A stretch of DNA of 64,000 nt from Archilochus colubris (taxonomy: Eukaryota; Chordata; Aves; Apodiformes; Trochilidae): NCBI GenBank assembly GCA_023079485.1, contig CM041084.1, forward strand, positions 13,514,609 through 13,578,608, read 5' to 3'. Of the stretch, positions 53,852 through 64,000 are shown piece after piece. The stretch's first letter is position 1, and each line of letters starts with the position of its first letter. Made by a program: the position numbers and the translations under genes. The notes beneath the pieces were generated by a model, which worked only from the letters and a program-made list of their open reading frames with translations, was not told the origin of the DNA and did no database searches.

Positions 53852-56800
53852 ATTTTGATATTTCTCAAAAAAGCATCCTTACTTCTTAAGTTTTTTAAAA
53901 GATTGTAAAGCTTGCTACTTAATAAGAAGCGTAAAACAATCTCTGCTGATTTACAATCTGTGAGTACTTATGTGTACGCATACCAGCTTGTGTGCAGGTA
54001 CAGTGGGATTTTTTTGATGCTTATGTGGTAGCTAAACTTGTGGTGTTAATTGCATGGCAAGAAAAGTCTCCATCTTCTCTGCTTTTAAATGATATTTATC
54101 ATTTCTGTTTTGTCTCAAGGAATTGCTTTTATCGTGTCATACACTCCGTATGAGCTTTTGGTACTCTGGTGTCTGTCATGCTGAAAAACTGGAATGAGTA
54201 CTAAAACTTTTGAAATTATTCAGATTACAACTGTTTCACTGCTCTTTGTTATTACTATTATTATTATTTTTTTTAATGTTGAAATGTACCAGACTGAGAG
54301 CTTTAGGGAGTGAAATATTTTACTTATTCCAGAACAGGTAATGCAAGTCAGCAGCAGCACCTGTTCTGGTGGGACCAGTTCTTAGGGTTAGAGGGCAGCT
54401 TAATGCCTTGGCAACGCTTCTCTTCCATAGTGAAAGACCTTCATACGCAGGTCTTTATCTTTCGTAGTTAGGATCTAATTAAATGAAATTTCTCCAAAGA
54501 GAATATGTATTGTGCGCTGTAGTAAATGGAATAAAAACAAGTGAGTCAGTTCATGAAATGTCTTTGTATAACCATCTTCAATGTAATCTAATATGAAGGG
54601 AACACAGAATCACTGTTTATCAGCCGTCTCCTGCTCTGCATTGCTGTGCAAAGGGTATCTTTTTGAAGGGTTTAGAGGAGCTATCCAGGCAATTTGTGAT
54701 GAGCTGTGTAGAACATAAAGTATTTTAATACTTTGCAGATAGTATTTCCACAAATGCTTTAAAATACAGTAGATTTTCATTTGCACTATGAGTGAATTTC
54801 TTGTGAATACACAGTTTGCAGGCCCTGACCACCACATCTGCTCCTGAATTTTGAGGGCAGTGTATCTCTTCAGATTTTAGAGAATTAAGTTATTGTGTCC
54901 AGTGTAAGCTCTGCTATTAGTGTAAAAACATGATGAATTTGATGTATGTGTCCATATTTGTTTTTATTACTTGTATTGTTCTTGAAAGCTTAAAATGTCT
55001 ATTTAAATGGCAAAATATTGACTAGTAGAATACTAGGATATTCCAGCTTCAGTGTGTGTCTTCAGTTTTAATTTGTTTGAATCAAAGTTCCAGAAGTTTA
55101 AAATGAGGAAATATTTGAAAAAAATCAGAACATTCAAAAAAGCACTAAACTGAGCATTTTTTTTTATTGAATCTTTTAGAAAAATTGAAAGACTATTGGA
55201 ATTACTTTAATTTCATTTGTTGGTGCAAATCAGTGATGAGCCTGTACTTCAGTTTTCCTAGACTTTGAAGTTCTCATCTTTTGGATAGCTGCCATGGTTA
55301 CTGTGTGACCTCTAGTGGTTAATGGAAAATAAGCTCAGTTACTGAGTTCAAGCTGATGCTTAAAGAAGTCCTGAGCATGTATAGTTGTTGGTTTCATTAT
55401 TTAATCCTCTAAATTATTTTTTTATGGAAAAGAAAAAATTAATCTATTTCAGTTTAATCTTTTAATGTGTCACTTCCAGAAAACCTCTGTTGCTAAAATA
55501 AACACATTCAGATTTTTGTCTGAATTGCAGTGCTGATGGATACAGAATTATAGGAGTAATTTCTTTAAGAAACTTTAACTACTTTGGCTTGGTTACAGTA
55601 TGTTAGGGGGTGAATCAGCAGAAATGAAGCACTCAGTATAATGTCCTGTTTCGATCCAATCCCCCTTCAGATTGGACAGATGTCAAAAAGGGCTTTTCTG
55701 CTTTAGGAATATATTTTTTCCCCTTTAAATGCTCCAGTTAACCATAAAAAAATGTTAATTTTGCTGACAAGCTTGGTCTTGTTTCAATCTTTAAATCATT
55801 ATAATTGAGACTAAACTATCCTTTGCATTGGCAGTGGTATTGAACAGAAAACATAGCTGCTTTGGTTGAACTTTGAACATACTGAAGAAAATTATGGGTT
55901 TGAATTTATCAGAATCTAATCAGCTTTTAACAAGCCAGACTTAAATCTGCTCAGTTCAGTGTAACTGCTGTGATAATGGAGGCTTCTTCTGGGCTTCTGT
56001 TTTGGAGTGAGCAGTAGTTCAATTACTGTAGCAGGAGAAATTTTAATTAAAAATTCTTTTTTTTTAACTTGATACTCTTTCCCCCTTCTTTCTTTCTTTC
56101 TTTTTTTCCCCTTTCTTCCCCTTTGTGTGTCACAGACCTTTCTTCTCTTGAAGTTTGGTGTCTTTTTTCCTTTTTTTTCTTTGTAGTAAAATTTCCATTT
56201 TCATCTTTTTCTCATAAAACAAAGATTTTTTTCGATCACAAGAACCTGAGAACATTTTGAAAAATCATTTGTCACAGTTTCAGAATGACAATGGGATGGC
56301 TGTGTCTTCAGTTAAATTGCTGCAGTTCTCTTGCTTTTCTTTTTTTTTCATTTTTTCACTTATTTTTATTTTTAAATTTTTGTTTTTCTGTTTTGTTAGC
56401 TTAGATAATTTATTACAAAATAAAACAGTGAGGTGTTCAAGCCCAACAATTTTTAGGATCCCATCTAATCTAAAAATTAACCTTTTCCAAGATCATCTTC
56501 CTACCGAGTTTTTATTACTACAGATAATGTATTTTATTCAGTTGATTTCCCTAGACCTATTGTGCCAGGGTAGAAAATCTGATGGTAATTACTTTCACTG
56601 GTTGCTGTTATTGTTGTCTGTGTTGATCTGGATGGAAAACCACATTACAGAAATATGTAGGCTGTAACTTCTCAGGTGTATGAGCACAATGCAACATAAT
56701 CCATGAAGTGTTTGATAGCTTTTTGAGATGTTTTTTCTTTTTTTGTTCTGAATGAAGAACAAATTCAGCTACATGAAGTAAAACTTATAAGAAAGTTTTA

Positions 56801-57831
56801 ACAAAACTTGAGATCAAGATCCCTACGTGCAAATGAACATGAAAAAAGAGACACAGTACTATTTTTAACTGTTTTGTGAGAACCTCTTAAGTCTGTTTCT
56901 CTCTGTTGTTGCCAGCTGAGTGATTACCATGACATGGGATAGAGTCTCAGTGGATTAATTAAGATCTGAGACTGTTTTCCTGATAACTACTTGTGTTTTG
57001 GATACAAGGTTTTGGAACTTGGCAGGGTTTCAGGCCCATACAAGAATGTAAAAAGCATCCATGGACTGCAGAGTTGTGGTTTGTTCCCATATATTCTTTT
57101 CTTTTCTATGGAATGCTGGAGATTTGAGCTGAGTAAATTTTTCCTTTTATCTTTTAAATTCTGCAATTCTAGAACTGTGTAAAACGCACCATCAGCTTTC
57201 CTAGATACAGAAATACACACAAAGAGGGTAGTTTTAGAAAACCTCCAAATCACTTTCTTTAAATATGACTCAGTTAATAGGAGTGCTCCAGCTCCCTTAT
57301 TATGAGCATCTGAGACCAGGCAAAGGCCTATGAATGGCACATCCTGCTTGCTTATTAGAAGGAAACACTGGGGGTAAAAACAGTACTGGGAAAGTTGGAG
57401 ATGTGAGGGAAGGGAGATGCTAAAAGGGAGCAATGTTTTATCACGTTAAACTCTGCGATAAGAAACATATATATATAGAAGTGCCAGGTGCAGTGTTACT
57501 GGTTTATGACGGGTCTGGTGAGCAAAATGCATAGCACCAATGCCAGCAAAGCAAAGTATTTGTAATCTATTAAAATACCTAAGCTGTACTAGGGATGGGA
57601 GAATTCTCAATTAATTTTCAGACATTATTTTTTAAAACCATGATCTGTGATTGCATTTCTTCTCTTGTTTGAAGTCTTTTGTGATCTTGAATGCCCTCTC
57701 TTGGGGAAGTCAGCTTTAAGTGCGAGCCCTCAGGATTTGTTGTGAAAAACTGATGCTGTTTCATTTAAAATGAAACAAGACAAGCCTGTAAAGAGAAAAA
57801 GGTTGTGATATGTGCAACAGAACACTGGAAG
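53852..57831. other. Intronic stretch, no certain gene
   Basis: Contains a small perfect 8-bp stem at 54433-54456 (aaagacct / aggtcttt) and the pyrimidine-rich block at 56074-56225. That block is followed by a weak exon-like frame near 56243. A 148-codon minus-strand frame at 56987-57433 is unrecognised and not called. Confidence 0.6.
56074..56225. repeat. Pyrimidine-rich block with (CTTT)n
   Basis: Mostly C and T on the plus strand, including a CTTT repeat and T runs, broken by short mixed words. It resembles an extended polypyrimidine tract but is more likely simple sequence. Confidence 0.75.
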
Positions 57832-58060
57832 ATCATAGAATTGGCTGGGTTGGAAGGGACCTCTGAGATCATCAAGTCCAACCCTTGATCCACTACTGCT
57901 GCAGTTACTAGACTATGGCACTGAGTGCCACATCCAGTCTCTTTTTAAATATCTCCAGGGATGGAGAATCCACTACTTCTTGGGGCAGCCCATTCCAATG
58001 CTTGATCACCCTCTTGGTAAAGAAATTCTTTCTAATGTCCAACCTAAACCTCCCCTGAGC
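57832..58060 (-). mobile_element. CR1 LINE 3' fragment
   Basis: It starts atcatagaattggctgggtt, then gaagggacctctgagatcat and caagtccaaccc. It continues with ccagggatgg and ggggcagcccattccaatg to cctaaacctcccctg. The wording marks a different CR1 subfamily from the copies at 5864 and 28112. It lies on the minus strand, truncated to about 230 bp. Confidence 0.93.
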
Positions 58061-59370
58061 AGGTAGGTTCCTCTGTCAGTTGGGTTGTCAGAAGAAACCT
58101 GCCCTATCAAAACTCATTCACCCTGGAGCATGGCCAGCTGTTGACCATGGTGCCTGGCTATAATTATCATGGGATTGTAGCAGGATATGAGGTGGGTTGT
58201 AGGTGGAGAAGTAGGCCCACTAGAGTTAAATGCAGAGTAAAATCAGGGCAGAGTGGCATGGTAATGAGAGACTTGTCCATCCACTGCTTTCCTTTTCTTT
58301 CTGAGGCTTGATTGTGGTAGATGTGTGCATTGGAGTGCTTCCTGCAGCAGCATAAATCATCATGCCTTGGTGGTTGCTGTGATGGTTCTGGTTAATGCCT
58401 TCCTCCGTGCTGACTTCCAGCACACTGAGAGAGCAGTCACCCTCTCCCAAAGTCAGCAGCTTCTTTTTCTTCCCTTTGCTTCCCTGGCAGTTCATATGGC
58501 AGTGTGTATGGTCATACTACCTCAGGAAGTATTTCGTTGCGGTGTTGAAATAACAGCACCTTGCCAGGAACTTTTCAAATGTAATTGGTGATTTATTTAA
58601 AGCAAGTAAAATATTGGGCTTTATTCTGACAGTTTTACAAGTTCATCTGATCTAAATTGAGCTATTATTTCTAATTCTGCCTGAATAATGGTTGTTATAT
58701 CTCATGTAAGAATTAACACGATTAACTACACTTTTGCGTTCCTAAAGGTGTGTCTTCCTGATGGTTTTTAACAGATCTAAGGCTATGGTACTGTGGAGGA
58801 GGGTGGCCTTGTGCCATCCCCATGCTTCCTGCTTCTGCCTGATGCCAATGCTAGGAGTTGTTGGTTGTGTCAAGTAGGGTCAGTGTGTTGACTGGCCTGA
58901 AAACTAACCATGCCAGATAAAAAGCAGAGAAGTCATGGAAGGATGGGTAGAGACAAAGTCCTCAGCTGGCAGGAGCAGTCTTGGAGGCTGAAGTGGCCAT
59001 ATCTGTGGATGTTGCAGCAGAGCACATGACCCCCTCATGAAGGCTGGGTGGGAATGGCCTTCAGAACTCCAGCCCTGCCAGGTGGAGAAGCAAACTGGCA
59101 GATTGGACATTGGATTTGGCAGTGCACAGTGGCACCCAGCGCAGAGCAGGAAGGATTGCAAAGGCAAGCATGTCCTCAGTCTTGCTTTTACTTGTAGAGG
59201 GCTGTAGGTGACGCAAAGAAGACCAGGTTAAGTTTGGCCAAAAGCTGTGTGCTGATCTAATAGGTTCTGTATTTATTGACTAAACTTCTCTCAACTGGAA
59301 ATACCCAGTGTGTGTTGGTTGGTGCTTTTGATCTACTGTTGAAATGTAGGCAAGGAGAGTGAGAAATGTG
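58061..59370. other. Intronic stretch, no gene seen
   Basis: Somewhat GC-richer than average around 58780-59160. Overlapping short frames on both strands show no family resemblance and no convincing splice sites. Confidence 0.6.
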
Positions 59371-59775
59371 TCATAAAATTGCAGAATGATTGAGACTGGA
59401 AGGGGCCTCTGGGGTCACCCAGACCAACCCTCTGCTCCAAACAGGGCCACTTTGCCCAGAGCCTGTGTACTCTGGATCTGAGCATCTCCTGAGGGATGCC
59501 TCTCTGGCCATGTGTTTCAGTGTTTGCTGCCAGGCTGAAGAAGTATTTCCATAGCCTAATCTGAATTTCCAGTGTTGCAGCTAGTGTCAGTGTCGCTCCT
59601 CTCTCCACTACCAGTCACCTCCGAGAAGATCCCAGCTCTGTTTTCTCTGTGTCATAGGAGGCCAGAGAAGACAATAACAAGCTTCTCTTCTAGCCTTCTC
59701 TTAAATCCAGACAAGTCCAGCTATCTTGGCATCTCCTTGTATGCCCAGTGGTCCAACCCCCACCATACTGGCAGC
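59371..59775 (-). mobile_element. Older, diverged CR1 LINE fragment
   Basis: tcataaaattgcagaatgat and actggaaggggcctctgggg correspond to the CR1 3' end in reverse complement. Further on, cttctcttctagccttctc and cttggcatctccttgtatgc match the CR1 region that reads as a loose string of leucine-rich codons on the other strand. It is more diverged than the other copies, with an approximate right end. Confidence 0.8.
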
Positions 59776-62700
59776 TTTCATAACCATGAGGGCACACAAT
59801 TGCTGTTCAGGAAGGATCTGCCTATCCTTTTCTGCAGATCCGCTCAGCATCCCTCTGGAGCTCAGCCAGAACTGTGGCACACTGATTATTAATTAAAAGT
59901 CCTTGGTGGCATTCCATGGTTAGAAAGGAAGCAAGGTGCTTTTTAAAATAAAATCCTTGATTTATTATTTATTATATTTATTAAATAAAATCCCCACCTG
60001 ATTTAATTCTAGATTTAGCCATTCTATTCCAATTAAGGGGAAAAAAACTCCAACCTAAATACACACTACATGGAAAAATAAAGATCATAAAAGAAAAAAT
60101 GCTCATATTCCTGGCATTTTAGCAAAAACAGAAAACTAGTGTTTTAGTACCCTTCAGTACTTGAAAGTACCTTTTAAGTACTCTGCCACTGTTTTTGTGG
60201 TATGATCACACTTGTATGGCTTGAAGTTTACATTATTTTGTTCTATGTAAGGAATATTTTTGTGTATTTTGAACAGTTGCTGAAGTACCGAGTGCATGGT
60301 CTTTACTTTCATTTTAATACTATTAGAATAATTACAGATTAATGTAGTGGAATTTGCTGATTGCAAATTATTTTATCTCTTGCTCAACTAATGAGCTTGT
60401 CACTCTATAATAGCAACAAAATTTTGCCTCTTGTTACTCTGTGTGAAACTGAGTGAACATTTTGCTTTGCAACAGGTTGATTTTAATGTTTCTTGACAAA
60501 AAGGAAGGAAAATTAATTGTAATTATCTAAAAATATGTCCCCTGGTTCAAAGTATAGTTCTCAGACAGAAAGCAAGGAATGTTTTGCTTTCTCAGCAATT
60601 TCTGTCACTTGAAGCATGAATTGTTCATGGAGGTAATAGCACATGGGGAAAATCCAGTGGGAGCTGTCTGATTTCATATGTGTTTCACTTCAAGTGCTTA
60701 CGTTCTTTTGATTTGTGGACCATAATTTTCTGTGACAGTATTAACAGCTTTTAGAACAGCCCCTGACAGATGACATCCATCTAACCAGCTGCTGCCTAAT
60801 CTGACTTCAGGCTGCTGATTGCATTATCTGTCTGGTTTGAAATACAGTAAATATTAATGACTTCATCTGTTATTTAAAATAAACAGAAAGTAGTGAGAGA
60901 GTGATGGTCACATTTCATGCTTCTGCTTTAACCACATTCTTGTCATCTCTTGTGATAGTATCAAATTTCTTGACTGACAGCCTTTCTTCTTAGGCAATAT
61001 ATAATGAAAAACTCAATGTTGTTTTAATGTTCTTTTCTCTCCCACCTTTATTACTCTAGTTTTCAGTATGGTCAGAAACAGTAAGATGTCTCATGTGTCA
61101 GCTTTTTCATAACTGAAAAATCAAGATCTTATTTTCATTGTCAATTTTATGAAAAATACTTTTCAACTGAATTATAATCCAAAGTTGGAAAAAAGTTAAA
61201 GAAATTCAGAACAGGAATATAGTTATGATTCTTCCTAATGATCAGAAAAAAAATTGCATTGGGATTTGAAGTAATATCTACCATCTGCCATAAGTTTTAA
61301 AATAGATGATTAGAAAGCTTACTGTAATCTTAAAAAGTTATTATTTCTTTGCTTATCACCTTTAAGATGAGTTATGCAGTTTTCTACTTCATCTGCTAAT
61401 GAAAACCCTGCAAAACAAAACCTCCACAAAAGCAAAGGAACACAATTGTTTCCTGAAAAGAAAACTCAAGAAAATTGAGATAAGAGTAGCTGAACCAGTT
61501 CTTTGGCTTTCATTGCTTTCATTCTGGTTTTATTGAGAACTAAATCAAACATGAAGTGCCAGAACTTTGTGCTTGTAAGAACTGCCATGTCCCATAGCCT
61601 GTCACTTACGAATTCAATTTATTCTTTAAGGACTCTTCCAATTTTTAAAATATTGTAAATTTGAAACATTCCTATTAAGCTCCCTTAGGTTCCCTTCTAC
61701 AATCTTTGCTTAACAGAATTACTTTCTTTTCCTCTGTTATTACTTTGGCATGTTAAGGCAGACTACATAGATTTCTTTGTTTTGAATATGAAGTAATTCT
61801 TATTGCACATTTTTCATCAAAAATAGCTGTCAGAAATCTGTCAGCTGTCAGAACCTGAAGTTGGCTTTGAAAACTTTTAAAATATTGCAATGCATTTTCA
61901 TTAAAGAAAGTTGTCAGCAAAAAAGACTCTTCTTTTCTTGACACTGTCACACTGCATTGCTGAGTGACACTGGGCAGCAGTGTTTCCCCTTCTGGCAGCA
62001 GATGAGTACAGTGCCAGCCCTGCAGATGCAGGACTGAGGGATTGGCTTCCTGCTTCTGGCAGCTTCCTGGGCAGGCGCTGCAGCTCTGACACCCCCAGCT
62101 GCTCATGGACACGGATGGATTGCATGTGGGAAACACTTGCAGAGCAGCAGTGTTCTAGTTTCTTGTCTTAGAATGTCGATAGTTTCCTGACTCTTAAAAA
62201 ATGTTAATGATTGCTGTTATAAAAAAATTTCACTGAGGGATTTAATTCCATGCATGTAAGGGATATGTTCACTTACTGAACTAGAGTGAATTCCTTTTTC
62301 TTCTTCTCTCCACTTTCTATCAGAAGTGAGGTGAGCTGAATACAGACATGCTGATGCAGATGTATTAAATAACTTGAGTATTCAGTTGGATTAGCTAATG
62401 TTTAGGAGTTAGATGACTTTGTAGTATTTATATACCTGAATAGCGACATTTGGATTACAGAACAGGGAATTAAACTTCAATTTTATAACTCAGCTGTCAT
62501 ACATCCTAAAAGTATAGTAGCTATCATCTACAAACTAATAAAGACTCAAGACGTTGGTCCGTCCAGAAGATAAAGTGGTGGTTTAGTAAGCAAATAAACT
62601 CTACAGTAAACTATTTTAATTCTTTGGGCATGTAGCTGTCCTTGTTGTATGCTTGGAAGTTAAAGACTTACGACTATAGGCATCAGGGTCCAACCAGAGT

Positions 62701-64000
62701 GGGGTAGGTCTCCAGGGCATTTCTGTCTAGCCCTTTGCCTCTTGGCTCTCTGATCTGCATTCTGATACTCAGGCTTTTGAGTGGCCATTAGATAGAGAAG
62801 AGGGAAGGTATTTGCTAATAATTTAACAGATTATTCTGTTGGATGTTACAGAGCTGGTGTATGATGCTTATTGGTTCAAAAATCAGGATGAACATCTGAA
62901 TACATTCTTTCATCCCTTTCCCCAACTCTTTCCTTTTTGTGGCTGCCAAGGTGCAACTTTTCATCTGCCAAATTTACAAAAAAACCCAGGCTGCTGTGTG
63001 TGTGTGCTCACTTTACTTTTATTGGGAGGAAAAGTGCTTGGGTAGCCCCTTTGAAGGTATTGCATTTATCTTTTAGAAAGGTCAGCAGTTTCTTCAGATT
63101 TCCATAGCACGTCTCAGATACTGCATGCTGGGCTAAACAAATATTTGGAACTGCTCTTATGTCATCTTAATCATTTCCAAATGATATGAAGTGATATGAA
63201 ACCCAGGTAGGCTACTTTTAAATCACTCCTGAAGCTGATAGGTACGTATCGATGTGTGTAGTGAATTTATGTGTTCATAACTTTGCAGAGATTAACACAT
63301 TAATCTTTTGGTGCACTTTAGTAAACTCTGCATTATTCTCATACCCTGAAATTGCAAAACCTGTTGCAGATTTGGACCTAACTTGTCTTAACACTCATAC
63401 TGTTTAAATCAGTGTTTGCATTGGACTCATACAATGTAGCAGCTGTATCTTGTGCTTTGGTGAATGAAAACAAAAAATTAAATCTTCAGATTTCTGAATT
63501 TGTTTTAAGTTTCTTTGTTATAAACCTAAAATTGTACTTAATAATCTGAAGGAAAAAATGTCCCTTTAAAAAAATACTAGGTTTAATAATTTCTAAAATT
63601 TTTAAGCAGTTTTTGCTTCCACTGTGCTTTCAAGTCTGTCTTTCCCTCATTACTTATTTTCTTAATTCTACTGCTAGGAAAGCTGTTTTTAGAGAGAGAG
63701 AAATGAAAAGACATATGGCTTTTTATTGCTGTTGTGGGAATTATTCTTGGAGGCATGACAAAATTACTAAGGGGGAAGAAAAAGCAATAGGGTTTTTTGT
63801 TGGTTTTACCTTCTGCTTCATTATGTATTTAGTTCAGTAGATAAATCAATAGCAACATTGGAAACACAGTAAATTAATTTAATGGAAGAAATTTGGGAGC
63901 AGTAAATTAGTGACATGGCAACTAGCTTCAGTGTAGACAGAATTAAAGCAGTACCTTTAAAGTTTTTTTTCAATAAAACCTCTTAAGGTGATAGTTGAAT
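59776..64000. other. Intronic stretch to the window end, no gene seen
   Basis: AT-rich unique sequence with a TTTATTA-type repeat near 59961-59990. A GC-richer patch at 61940-62150 is open on both strands but gives no recognisable peptide. No splice-bounded coding segment was found. Confidence 0.65.

Noticed and set aside
56987..57433. 148-codon minus-strand open frame
   Set aside because: No family resemblance, and the opposite strand is also partly open, which suggests chance.

Overview
The window looks like non-coding DNA from a bird nuclear genome, nearly all of it intron. The evidence is a set of CR1 LINE fragments with the typical avian 3' end (several on the minus strand beginning with a tcatagaatc-type motif), a solo LTR of an endogenous retrovirus with a target-site duplication, AT-rich and CpG-poor sequence, many homopolymer runs, and no long open reading frame. 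No bacterial-type gene, operon, tRNA, rRNA or CRISPR array is visible.

One coding segment is certain. A 102-bp exon on the plus strand (43114-43215), with a consensus acceptor and a GTAAGT donor, encodes 34 residues (DPNYWIQV...DDKDR) of the cell-polarity scaffold PARD3 (PAR-3). They fall in the N-terminal oligomerisation domain. I infer that 1-43113 is the large intron before this exon and 43216-64000 is part of the next intron. Neither the start exon of PARD3 nor the following exon (expected to open LVAVFDEQ) was seen.

Layout: 1-28.1 kb is plain intron with one CR1 remnant (5864-6139) and simple repeats. 28.1-29.4 kb holds a CR1 copy followed by a CpG-richer unique patch that could be a conserved regulatory element. 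29.4-41.2 kb is plain intron with an exceptional run of 60 T at 31862. 41.2-42.0 kb is a 794-bp solo LTR with a 5-bp duplication. 42.5-43.2 kb holds a TA/CA inverted microsatellite, a candidate cryptic or alternative exon and the PARD3 exon. 45-60 kb contains four further CR1 fragments, one still encoding part of reverse transcriptase, plus a convincing but unrecognised exon-like segment at 53667-53845. 60-64 kb is plain intron.

The points most worth a second look are the two unexplained exon-like segments (42830-42918 and 53667-53845) and the CpG-richer patch at 28.7-29.4 kb. I saw no evidence for an undescribed multi-gene system.
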